From Cristatella mucedo (lineage: Eukaryota; Bryozoa; Phylactolaemata; Cristatellidae), in NCBI GenBank assembly GCA_009760855.2, contig WPIO01000024.1, positions 922,501 through 986,500 of the forward strand: a stretch of 64,000 bases of DNA. Direction: 5' to 3'. The notes under the pieces are model-generated. The model searched no databases and had not been told where the DNA came from. It worked only from the letters and a program-made list of their open reading frames with translations. Numbering within the stretch: position 1 is the first letter of the stretch; each line of letters opens with the position of its first letter. Shown here piece after piece: positions 52,650-63,460 of the stretch. The position numbers and the translations under genes are program-made.

Positions 52650-53560
52650 CGTCGGGCAGCCTCTGTCCTACTGCCGGAGGCGACGCACTCTCGCGGCAGC
52701 TCGCTCTGCGGCTAGCTGGCGCTAGATTAGCGTTCACCGCTTTAGCCAAACGAGAGAGAAACCCCTAAGCGGAGCAGCAGCAGCAACAGCAGCAACAGCG
52801 GCAGCATTCTGTTCCCCAGTAAGACTACAGCTACGCCTGGTCATGGCCTCATAACGATTACGTAAGCGCCGCCGTACATGAGCGCTACTAATAGCTCGTT
52901 AGCGTCGCTTTATTCCGGCTCAACAGGCGAATGAATTCCGTCAGCGAGAGCGGTACTTGTTCGCATCAGCTGCTTTCGTTGAGCGGGTGCACAGCCGAGT
53001 CTTGACTGCGTACGAGAATAAACCGCTGAGAAACGCGGGCCGCCTAGCCGCCGATGGCGATACTGCGCATGCGCAGTGAGAACGAAACCCTGGAGCGGCG
53101 CTCTCCTCGTAACGTCGAGGCAGCAGCGCAGCAGGTCGCCGCGCCAGCCGACCTACCGGTGCGAGAATCGGTGACTCTTACTCGATTCGCGCTCGGCTAC
53201 AGGCGACACTGCGTCGGTGCGGCGCGACAGCGATATCGAGGACTGACACGCGGGCGGCCGCGCTGGCCCTGGCTGCGCGGATATCTGCTGACGACGGACG
53301 TGTCACGTGATCACGCCGCTGAAACCGCATTCTTAGCGCGGAAAGCTGGCGTTTCGGCGTTTCGGCGTTGCGGGCGGCGGGCACCGAGCCAAAACGTGGC
53401 TTGGTGCACAGAGAAAGGAAGGTCTCTGCGCTGACTGACGCAGCGGCGACTGGCTGCGGTTGCATGCCCTTCGCCCGGCCCCCTCCCAAGAAAAAACCGC
53501 TCGCTCATTTGAGTCGCCCGCTGGCTGGCGCCCCCTCTCTCGCAGGCGAGAGGCAGCACT

Positions 53561-53592
<32 letters not shown>

Positions 53593-54075
53593 GTCGACCC
53601 GAATTGAGGAAGCGCGGCGCCCACCCGAGCCGATCGGTCGGTATAGCTGCCATGTTACTGTTGGCCGTCTTGGCTTTCTGACTCCCCCTTGCCCCCACCC
53701 CGTCGTGTCCCCCCCTCGAACCAGGTTACACAACTGCTTTCCAGTGGGCAGTTCTTTGACCGCACCCGCAGCGCCAGCTGACGCTGAGCGCGTCCGCCAC
53801 AGCCTCGGCGAGCCATCGCATAAGCGGAAGGGTCAGGGTCAGCCTAGGCCGTCCGACTCGCCGGCGCTCTTTCGGCATGGGTCGGATATATGCGGGCAAC
53901 GCGGCCCCATCTGGCTTCCTGCGCGGCCTGTGCCTCGGCGCAGTTTTTATTTTCGCCTAGAGCCAACCGCGTACTCGGCCGATAACAAAAAAAAGGCCTG
54001 CCGTCTGGCGGTTAGCCGCTGGCTGACTACGTCGGCGGGTCGATGCGAGCTAGCTAGCTAGGCTCGTCTGCCGTA
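52650..54075. promoter_or_regulatory. CpG-rich region, possible promoter
   Basis: GC- and CpG-rich, with (GCC)n at 53561-53592 and E-box TCACGTGA at 53303-53310. The long ORFs on both strands are compositional. It could hold the promoter and first exon of the minus-strand RABGEF1 gene, but no splice link to 47237 can be shown. Confidence 0.4.
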
Positions 54076-54077
54076 AG

Positions 54078-54660
54078 TGTCACAGTTGCCAAAGCAGCGC
54101 ACCAATTCTCGCCGACCTGCAGCGGCTCTTAATAAGGCAGCGTATCGACTTGAAGGTTCTGTCACTCACGTCCAGTTTTCATCCTTCTCTGGCTCCAGCC
54201 TACTTGTCAGAACTACTCTCCCACCAGGCACGTCATCGCTTTTCAAACTCGAATCGTCTAGCTATTTCTAGGACCAAACTCAAATCCTTTAGAGACCATG
54301 TCTCTAGTCCGTATGCTCGCAAAGCCTGGAACTCTCTCCCGACTGACGTCTCGACATCCCTTAACTTGACGACATTCAAAGAGAAGCTAAACACACCCTT
54401 AATACTCAATGGTACTTTATGGGTCCTTGTGATCTGTCCTTTGCGTGCTTACGCATGCTGACATTGCACACGTTACCTCCAACCGCATTTACAAGTTGAC
54501 ACTGTGCATGCTACCTATAGTCATACATTGTTGACACTGCGCAGGTCACCAGAAACCGTTTGATCAGCTTAATTTACAGCATATGCGAAGTGCCTAGAAA
54601 GAGATTTAAGTTCTCTGTTGGTGCTACACAAGTGTATTACTATAATTATTGTGATTATTA
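54078..54660 (+). mobile_element. Diverged LINE-A copy, ORF2 C-terminus to tail
   Basis: Encodes APAYLSELLSHQARHR, SNRLAISRTKLKSFRDHV and AWNSLPTDVSTSLNLTTFKE. A 3' UTR and degenerate tail (gcctagaaagagatttaagt) follow. Confidence 0.8.
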
Positions 54661-54989
54661 ACATTATTATGCCGAGACGCAAACATTGCTAAAGTTCGGC
54701 AAGGGTCACATCTAACGACGCCTTCGTGTCTGGGATTGTATCCGCTTCACCTTTCGTGAAAACATCGAATTTTATACGGTCACGCCCCCTGGTTAGCTTA
54801 GTCCTGGCTCGATGCCCCTTGGTCCCTGGCGGCGCACCGGTACTATTAGCCCGGCCCTCCAGGTTCGAACCAAGTCCACAGATACGCCAACGACTGGCCT
54901 CGTATTCACATTGAAGCGGCAGTACTTAGTACTTCTGACGCATTAGTCGGGCCAGAATCGGATCAAGATTTATTTGCTTCTTGACAATT

Positions 54990-55156
54990 TACTCGCGGCC
55001 CGCGCCCGACTAGAAAAGAACGGCGCGCGCCGGCATGCGTGCTGGAGCGCCCGTGTTAACGCCCGCGCTGCATTGCGCAGCGGCACTCGGCCGCCGCCGT
55101 AGACAGGCGGACAGGCGTGTCAGCTGTCGTCCACGCGCATGCGAAGACGAGCTGCT

Positions 55157-55246
<90 letters not shown>

Positions 55247-55800
55247 AGTCGTCGGTCGGCTGCCGCGAGCGCTAGTCGGCGACTCTCCGGTCCTTCGGCG
55301 GCGGCGGCGCGCTCATGCGCCGTTTACTCACTCGCACCTGCGCTCGACTTCACACCGAAGCGCGCCGACCCTTGCGCTCGCGCGCGCGCACGTTCTAGGT
55401 ACTAGCTTAATTGTGGACACTTGGCTATTGGACCGCACTCGGCGCATTCTATATTCGGGCACGGGTGCGAACCGCAAACGAGCTTCGCTGGCGGGGAAGC
55501 ATTCGTTAGCTAATTGCCAGTGGAGACACACCTCGCTTCAGTCCCGCCGCGACGGCTGCGCCCTTCCAACTAGGCGTGCGCACAAACGTCTACGAATACT
55601 TCGCTGTGCCGTAAATCCGACGAGCGAACTGCGTAGCAAGCAGCCACTCAAGCCCACCGTGCGCTTTACAGAGATGCGAAGAATGGCCGACCGTACAATG
55701 ACTTCTCTTGATTCGCTAGACAGCCGTACCTCTGTTGCGCTAATCCCATGGAGCAGGGCGGCTACCGGCGTCGTACTTAACTCACGCATCAATTAGTTAG
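54990..55800. promoter_or_regulatory. Second CpG-rich region with (GCC)n, possible promoter
   Basis: High GC and CpG with a (GCC)n tract at 55157-55246. No splice-linked coding exon identified. The 253-codon plus-strand ORF is mostly the repeat. Confidence 0.35.
55157..55246. repeat. (GCC)30 trinucleotide repeat
   Basis: A 90 bp uninterrupted GCC run within CpG-rich DNA. It would read poly-Arg, poly-Pro or poly-Ala if translated. Confidence 0.95.
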
Positions 55801-55810
55801 TCTACACTAA

Positions 55811-55812
<2 letters not shown>

Positions 55813-55864
<52 letters not shown>
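55813..55864. repeat. (GA)n microsatellite
   Basis: About 25 GA units followed by a purine-rich stretch. Confidence 0.95.
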
Positions 55865-55867
<3 letters not shown>

Positions 55868-56084
55868 AAAAAGAGAGGGACGGCTGGTGGCAGAATTTCA
55901 TCGACAGAGGCATTTGCAAGTCAAATTTTCACGACGCGTATAATCAGACTGGCCTCTCGGTGCGGCATTCGTAATCTCTGTAAATCTAGCACCGAGCTGT
56001 TCAAACTCTATTGGAAGCATGGCAACATGAACCCTCTCTGCGAGTCTCAAGTCGCCGTAATCTGTTTTGCATGGATCGGCATAT

Positions 56085-56310
56085 AGGTATGTATGCATGC
56101 ATGCTTATATGCATGTATGTATGCATGTATGTATGTATATATGCATGTTTTATATATGTATGTATGTATGTGTGCATGTATGTATGTGCATGTATTGTAT
56201 ATTGTGCATGTATGTGTGTATGTGTGTGCGTACGTACGTATGTATGTATGTACTTATGAATATATGTATGTATGTAAGTGTGCATGCGTGCATGTATGTA
56301 TACATTATGT
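56085..56310. repeat. (TATG/CATG)n tetranucleotide repeat
   Basis: Imperfect TATG, CATG and TGTG units over about 225 bp. The overlapping Tyr/Met/Cys-rich ORFs are artefacts. Confidence 0.9.
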
Positions 56311-56404
56311 ATGTATTTAGGTAGGTAGTATGCTATCATGAGACTTTAAAGTGCAAAGTAAGTTGCGAATGCATGTACCACGAGGACTGGTTCCGCTTCT
56401 TTCA

Positions 56405-57595
56405 TGGTTAGTACTCTCCCTCTCGCCGATGCGATTGCCAAGCACAATCTAGGCTTTCATTTCTATGCAGATGACCCTCACTTGTACCTTTGCTTTGATC
56501 CCTCCCACCCCTCCAGCACGTCCCTTGCTGCATGTATTGATGACATCCGCACATGGATGGCAGCAAACTTTCTTAAATTGAATGATGATAAAACAAACTT
56601 ACTAGTTGTGGGCAAACCAAATGTGATCCGAAAATTGGAAAGGCTGGCGCTCAAACTCGGCTCTGCCAGCATATCTCCTGTTGAATCTGCACGAAATCTG
56701 GGTGTCATGTTCCAAAGCGACCTTTCTTTAGACGACCACATCAGCTCCACAACCAAGACTGTCTACTTTCAGCCACATGAAGTTGCTCAAATTTGGGCTT
56801 ATTTAGACAGGGATACCACATCTAAGTCGGTACATACGGTCTTGACTTCTGTAACCCAATGCTTGTGTAATGTAATGTATCTCCGTCAGTAACTCCACAA
56901 AGTCATTAAGACCATGTGGGAATGCTTGCTGGTCTGCCTGCATGTACAATCAGGCGCTTACAGCTGCTGCGAAACTCGGCAGCTAGGCTTGTTTGTCGTG
57001 AGCGTCGCAATTGCCACATCCCACCACTTCTCGCCGACTTGCACAGGCTCTAAGTCAAGCAACGCATCGACTTCAGGGTTCTGGCACTCACTTTTAGGTC
57101 TCTTCATTCTTTGGCTTCAGCCTAACTATCAGATCTACTCCCTACTAAGCATCGTGCCACTTGCTTTTTGAAATCTAATAGTTTACCTATACCTCGTACA
57201 AACCTCAAATCTTTTGGAAACCGTGCCTTTAGTTTGTATGATCCCAAAGCCTGGAACTCACTCCAGACTTGCGTTAAGACATCTCATGACTTATCCACGT
57301 TTAAAAAGAAACTAAAAACGCACCTATTTATCGCAGCATTTAGTGGGTCTCTTTGGTTCAACCTTTGTGTGCTGATTCGTGCTGACACTGTGCGTACTGC
57401 CACTAACCATACTTGCATACTGACCCTGTACATGTCACCCCTGGCCGTGTTACTCTTGTTGTTTATCGAGCATGCTACCACTAACCATTCGATCGTGTTT
57501 CTTTTGCAGCACAGTGTAAAGCGCCCAGAATGAGATTGAGATTTCTGAGATGGCGCGTTATCGAGTGTTATTAGTGTTATTGTTGTTATTATTAT
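56405..57595 (+). mobile_element. LINE-A copy with nested LINE-B tail
   Basis: Plus strand: [20 protein letters not shown] with mutated YADD (YADDPHLYL) and [32 protein letters not shown] follows, then an interruption at 56866-56920, the ORF2 C-terminus in other frames (WNSLQTCVKTSHDLSTF), the 3' UTR and an (ATT)n tail. 5'-truncated. Confidence 0.88.
56866..56920 (-). mobile_element. 55 bp LINE-B 3' tail nested in LINE-A, with 8 bp TSD
   Basis: The minus strand reads cccacatggtctttatgact, ttgtggagttacagacggag and atacattacattaca, matching the LINE-B end at 8689-8744. It is flanked by AATGCTTG at 56858-56865 and 56921-56928. Confidence 0.9.
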
Positions 57596-57599
57596 TATG

Positions 57600-60050
57600 C
57601 GTTGCACAGATAGCTCGCGCTTCCCGCATGACGCGTCCGAGTAAAGTTCGAAGCAGTCCACATCGTCGGCCTCCGCCTCGGCAAACGCTGTGAAACCATG
57701 AACGACTGACAAGGACTGCCTCGGACACCTGGACGTCACGCGCTCCTGGTCACGCTCTGCTGAGCCGCGAGGGCGTTTCGATGGCGAGACAGCTTTACAG
57801 AGAGCGCCTTTACTCGACGCCCAAGCGAAGCTCGACGAGCGCTCCGTACGATGCCTGAAGGCATGTGTGGAATGATGTTCCGTACGATCCTTCCATACAT
57901 GCCTTCCTCCGTACGATGCAGGAAGGCATGTGCAGGCAGCCGCTTCGATGAAATGGCAATTTGGCTGCATGAAAAGCGGCGGCAGGCTGCCCTTAAGAGA
58001 GAGACGAGAAGCTTGCAGCCTCCCCCACCCACCTCCCACCCCCCCCCCGACCTTGCCCCATGCATGCATGCATCTGCACTGTGCTAATGGAGGCAATGAA
58101 GCTAACTGGAGCCAATCGATTTTAAGGCGGAGCCGGTGAGAGTCGACGCTAGGCGCAATGCCGAGCCCGAGGGCTTGCCCGGCGAGTCTGATTGCCACTT
58201 CAGCATGAAGCAGATGACGAGCCGAGACATGAGCCGAAGCGCTAGCTCACTAACAAATACTTGCGCGTATCCTTGCGCACGATTCCGACGCTCGCTGCGC
58301 TGCGTTCGTAATGACGTAACGAGTCGTGCGGCAGCCGGTTCGGACGCCGAGATGCAAACTGCTGACGCCGAGTGCTGATCCGTTTCGACACGGCGAAGTG
58401 CAAAAAGGGCCATATCATCGGCGAGCTTTAGCTTTTCGACAGGGTTGCGATTAATGGAAGCTAGGAATAAGAATCGTGGTCTTTACTATAGCATTATCTC
58501 GGTCCCACGTAGAGTCCTCTGGTAGCATTTCCTGGAACACAATGTACTGATCTGCATACGCCTTTCATTCCTCTACAAAATTTTCTGGCGATCAGTTCGT
58601 CCAAGCATTCAAGGTGGATTTATATTTTTTTCATTTCTGCAGCAACGCTGGATGCTTATTGGGTATTTCTTATTAACTTGGTTTTTTCGTAGCACCAGCT
58701 CCAGTGCTATATTGCAGATACAACCTAGGAGCTATACAGCTAAAGGAACTTTCAGTAAACGCATGAAAGTTATGACTCCATCTGCTATATTATTTGTTCT
58801 TATTCCATCAGAGTCGTGAAATTCATAAGATATGCCTGCAGAGTGCATATGAAAAGTCCAAGAATCTCAAAAAGATTTCTGCCAACGCTGCAACAATATG
58901 TCGATTTAAAGTAGGAGAGTGCTGTTGTATCAATTCGATCATTTCTACAGCGCCTCTTTCCCTCTGAGCAGCCAGCCACTGCCAAATAGCTAAGTGCACA
59001 TTTCTACGATCCCCGTCTTGATAGCATTCAGCTACTTTCCACCCGCATCTGTCACGTGACTGTCAATTTTAGGGCTCATAACTTACGGTGTTGCAAAGCA
59101 AGTAGCGTATTCCAGAGCATTTACATATACTTTGTAACATTTGGTTATCAGAAGTGAAGTGTTTACTGAGAGTTGCGCATCAATTGCTTATTTTTGAAAC
59201 CTTCGCAGTATGGTATATCCTTTTATGCTAGTTACGCTGCTTGCGATTATGTTGCTGAACATCTTACCTGACTCAGGTCTTTCAATCTTGACGAGTGTGG
59301 AGGCATGCATTGAAGCAGAGATTTGGCACGACGAGCTCTGGCTGCAAACTTCTTTAAAGCTAATAATTTTGGGGATAAATTGTACTTACACTTGTAGAAA
59401 TTTTCCGGCACTCGAACATCAATGGATGGACGAGCGAGCTGAAAAACGTACCCAATCTGGTTTTGAATTAGCGATGTTACAGCTAAATTATGTCCACACC
59501 CAAGCTCATTGCTAATGGCTGAGATAAATACGCGACGACTCAGCCACAACTTCGGAACGACTTATGAAGCAGCGTTTGTTGAGCGCCATAGTTTGCATAG
59601 AAAACTGAAGTTTACGTTACAGTCTATTGACGCTAACCTTCGCGAGGGGCGAGAACTTTCGTTCGCTAATGGCTGGGATAGAAATTGGAACTCTTTGACC
59701 ATCGATAATGTCAGGGTTCATATCTCGACGCATGACCCATTGACAATGCCATTCACTCAGGCAGCGCGAGGCTTCGCGACAGACAGTAAAAGCGCCGATT
59801 GCTTGAGGCACTATGGTGTCGGGCCGCTGGACAACTGCCGGTCGCGCTGTTCGGAGCGCTAGGTTGGTGTAGCGCGCAATGCGGGCATAACCGAGTGCTG
59901 GAGGAAGCTGAAGTATGCGGGTGAAGCGTGCGAAACGGAGCTCGGCGAGAGTGAGGTATGCGCGCACGATTCCGAAAGAGAGTCGATGCGGTGGAACGTG
60001 GTCGCCACCTCCACACCCCCCCCCCGCCCTCCCTGAGCGGTGTCCGCCAC
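57600..60050. other. No gene recognised
   Basis: 57600-58400 is moderately CpG-rich; the rest is AT-richer. No conserved domain in any frame. The 304-codon minus-strand ORF at 57284-58198 runs into antisense LINE-A and is not a gene. Confidence 0.4.
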
Positions 60051-60052
60051 GG

Positions 60053-60445
60053 TAATAATAATAATAATAATATTGCACTTGATAAAGCGCCCTCAGAGAA
60101 CTTAATCTCTTTCTAGGCGCTTTACATTTGCTGCAAAGTGATACGCAATAGAATAGTAAGTAAAATCATGCTTGAAAAACAAACAAAATGAATAACATGG
60201 TTAGGGGTTACATGCACTGGGTCAGCATGCAAATGTGGTTAGTGGCAGCATGAACAGTGTCAGCACGCATAAGCACACCAAGGACGAATCACAGGGACCC
60301 ACTAAATGCTGTCCTAAATAGGTATGTTTTTAAGTTTCTTTTAAATGTGGTCAGGTCAGGGGATGTTCTGATGCAGGTCGGGAGGGAGTTCCAGGCTGTG
60401 GGAGCATACGAGCTAAATGCACGGTCTCCAAAGGATTTAAGGTTC
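60053..60445 (-). mobile_element. LINE-A 3' end (ORF2 terminus, 3' UTR, tail)
   Basis: Minus strand with intact (ATT)n, conserved tail and full 3' UTR, ending at the ORF2 C-terminal codons. Very close to the 10497 copy. Confidence 0.88.
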
Positions 60446-62029
60446 GGTCTTCATTATCGAGGCGGCCATTCCTCGAGAAATCTGCTGAAGCCGGGGCGGG
60501 GCGTTCAGTTTCATTTCAAGTCAGGTGGCGAATGGCAGATTAGGAAATGACCCTCCCCGAATTGTTTTTTTCCAGATTTTTCCAATTTTTCCAGACAATG
60601 CACTTCTGAGTGATCCACGCCGGGGTGTCGCTGTGTATGGTTCTTGCCGCTTTAAAAACGCGATCTTAGTTGAATTGACCACACAGCGGAAGCAAAAGAA
60701 GGAAGTGACCCGGCAAACGCAAGCCTATCTGTAGGGGAGCGACAGCTTATCTGAGCAGCAGTAAGAGTGCGTTGGCGTGTTTCCTGTTTACTGCGGAAGA
60801 CGACGCCGAGGGGCATCTGAGGGAGGCTCAAGAGCCACTTCCTTGGGCGCCATGGCCTTCGGGGCAGACGACTGCGCGGGCATGCGCAGAGCTGAGCGGT
60901 GCGGCCGAAACCTGCTCTGCACTACGAATTTGGTTACAACGCTCGAAGCTCTGTCGCTCAGCAAGTTCACGGGGTGCTCGAGCCGCGCGGCTGTGCAAAA
61001 ATCGTGATGCATCAGTAGTGTGAAGACGTATTTCCAATGCTCGCAGTGGTTTCCAAATCTGGTTATCAACCTGCATAATTTTTGGTGTAAGTGCATAGTA
61101 TATTCTGTAAACGGACGTTGCTGCTGATTTTCTAGCAGGCGCTGACCAATCGGAAGAGAACTCTCGAAATTCGCGAGTATAAATGAGAATAAAAAAGTGC
61201 ACTCTCATAGATTCAATTTAGGATCGAATTAAAGCTTAACCTATTTTTAAATTACGTTCAGTTGAGTTTGAATTTAAACTTGATCTAATTTTACATTATA
61301 TTCAGTCGAGCTAAAGTACGATTCAAATATATTTTCGGTGAGTAGAGCGAGCTCACCAGCTAGGTCAGCGGACATTCAGAACCGCCTGCCAAATCAAAGG
61401 TGGAGTTTCCCGCGATTTCTCACCAGTATAGGCAATCTGGCGCTATAAAGCATATAAGTTCAAAGGATGCTTAGCTGTGAAAGCGACACATAGATTCAAA
61501 TGCCGGAGCTGAAGCTCAGAAGCCTCGTAACTGCACGCTGCAGGACTTTACAAAGCACATTATTATACAACTTGGCCTCGTGGTTCCTGCTACAGTTACC
61601 ATCAGTCTCCAGCCATAGGCTGGCGGTTGCGTGAGCCACGGCCATGAGCTGGTCACGTGAGCTAAGCGTGAGCCGCGGCCATGAGCTGGTCACGTGAACG
61701 TCCGCCGCTCACTCTGGCAGTCGGCTTGCCGTTCGTGCCACGAAGAAAAGCACACTGACAGCATGATATGCGGAAAGAGCGAGAAAAATTAAGGCGCTCT
61801 ACCAGCATGACGATTCAGGGAGTCATCGATTAGTTTTCTATTCTTCGTATTAAAAATTCGATTCGCATGGCTCTAGTCACCCGCTAGGACGGAACGTGTC
61901 GACCCCGCAGTCGTGGCCTTAAACATTCCCAAGGTTCCTCACTGACTGTGACCGCCTGACGGCGACCCACTGGATAACCTTTCGGGCTGCTTTCTCTTCC
62001 TAAGAGCAATTTAGGCAATATGACGGTCT
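60446..62029. other. Upstream flank of DNase-like gene; no gene recognised
   Basis: Short ORFs without recognisable domains. Contains the tandem E-box repeats at 61629-61697. Confidence 0.4.
61629..61697 (+). repeat. Tandem 32 bp direct repeats, each ending in an E-box TCACGTGA
   Basis: Copies 61629-61660 and 61666-61697 differ at one base and are 5 bp apart. Each ends ggtcacgtga, a palindromic CACGTG E-box in the context recognised by MiT/TFE or USF-type factors. They lie about 1.4 kb upstream of the DNase-like start. The regulatory role is inferred. Confidence 0.6.
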
Positions 62030-62532
62030 CGCGTCTACAGCGCTGAGCGGGATCCGTCTTTTCGACGCTGCCCGAGGCTTCGCTGAAGAAATGCCACCGC
62101 CGTTTTGAAATGACTCGACGCCATCTTTCCTGGGGCCCGGGAGGCAACGTGCTCTGCCTGTCGAGCTCGTCGACGGCCTTGAACCTGAGCCGGCGTCGAC
62201 AGTTCCTTTCGTTTCGTTGTCGTTTTGACACCGCCGCCGCCTGCTCTCGCGCATGAGCCACGTTGGGGTTACGGCTCCGCTTCGAGCCACGCCCACGAAA
62301 TGCTCGATTTGGATTCGCCACGTGACCGAAGCGCCCAGGCCTCGAACAAAGGCCGACGGCATCGCGGTCATCGCCGAGAGCGCATCCTTTCTCGGCTAGG
62401 CGCTGTCCTCGACTGCGACGCAGAGCGGAGCGGCCAAGCGATCGAGGCCGCATCTCAGCCACCGTCGGCGCAACGCCCGCGTCGCGGCTAGCCGTCAGAC
62501 GAATCGTAAGTCGGCAGAGGCTCGCCGCTCGT

Positions 62533-62580
62533 GCGCGAGCTCTCGCTCTCGGCGGCGCCGCCGAGAGCGAGAGCTCGCGC
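62533..62580. repeat. Perfect 48 bp palindrome (two 24 bp arms, no spacer)
   Basis: Arm 62533-62556 is the exact reverse complement of arm 62557-62580. The arms begin gcgcgagctctcgctctc and meet at ggcggc/gccgcc. It lies in the CpG island 515 bp upstream of the DNase-like start codon. Confidence 0.95.
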
Positions 62581-63094
62581 CCGATCGGGGCTCTCGAAAG
62601 GCTCAGGCGCGTTCGCACTCGCGATCGGCCGGCTCGGCGGCCGATCGCACGCTTGCTTATCTTCGACTCGCGGCTACGCGGAAAAGGGAAAGCTTCGCCG
62701 TGCGCACGCACGTCCCCGATAAGAGGCCGCCCCGCCGCCGCCGACGGCGAGCGCGTTCGCACGGCTCCGTCGGCGGCGGCAGAGCGCCGCCGAGCACTCT
62801 ACCATACGCGCTTCACAGGCACCCTCCGAGAAAGGTAGGCGGGCGAGCGCCACTTGGCAGAGCTCGTCGGCTGGCAAATGTCAGCGGCAGGCTAAGGTCG
62901 TGCCAACACGCGGCCGCCAGGTCGAGCAAAGATCGCAGCAGTCACTCGCCGCCACCCGCGCAGACGCAGCCGCAGCCGCCGCCGCCGCCTCGCGGCCCCG
63001 ACGAGCTAGTCCGCCCATTCCAAGTTAGCGAACTCGAGCGACATCTGATTTCGTTCACTTTCGTCGTTGCGTTCCAGCCGCTCGCCAACAGGCG

Positions 63095-63460
63095 ATGGCT
63101 ACCAAGATGGCCGTGGACGTGTTCTTCGCAGCCGCCGCTGTCGCCGCTCTCGTCGGCTGCGTCGCTCCACTGGACTGGGATGGAGCCCCGAAGTTTGAGC
63201 GGCCAAAGTCGCCTCTGGCCCAGTTTCCGTTTCCGGAGAGCGGAGCAGCCGCTGTCGCCTATGAAGGCAATCCGTACCAAAGCGCCGGCGGCGCAGCGAC
63301 TGCGTCGCCGGCGGCGGCGAAGACACTCGGCTCGCTGAGCGGCGCCTCCGCGCCTGCGCCTGCGCTCGCCTCGAGGCCGCTGCTCATTGGGTCGTTCAAC
63401 GCGCAGATATTCGGCCAAAAGAAGGCGTCCGACCCCGCGGTGATGGATGTCATCGCCAAG
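63095..63460 (+). CDS. DNase I-family deoxyribonuclease, first coding exon (partial gene)
   Basis: Encodes 122 aa up to donor GTGAGG at 63461 (phase 0). The start is Met1 (63095) or Met5 (63107). A hydrophobic core of about residues 6-24 (VDVFFAAAAVAALVGCV) fits a secretory signal peptide. About 60 Pro/Ala/Gly-rich residues follow, then LLIGSFNAQIFGQKKASD and VMDVIAK. This matches the first strand of DNase I enzymes, closest by eye to DNASE1L3 (ICSFNVRSFG, then AMDVIVK), including the active-site Asn of SFN. The family cuts DNA to 5'-phosphate oligonucleotides outside the cell or in lysosomes. Family members have the catalytic domain almost directly after the signal peptide, so the linker is unusual. 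Later exons lie outside the window; which subfamily member this is remains open. Confidence 0.85.

Noticed and set aside
55035-55796. 253-codon Arg-rich ORF
   Set aside because: Driven by (GCC)30 and GC-rich composition; no domain, no splice partner.
56011-56339. Tyr/Met/Cys/His-rich small proteins
   Set aside because: Frames through the (TATG)n repeat on both strands.
57284-58198. 304-codon minus-strand ORF
   Set aside because: Its C-terminal third is antisense to a LINE-A 3' UTR, and the rest is composition-driven with no homology I recognise.
61884-62762. 292-codon minus-strand ORF in the CpG island
   Set aside because: GC-rich DNA lacks stop codons. The frame crosses the palindrome and shows no recognisable domain or splice structure.
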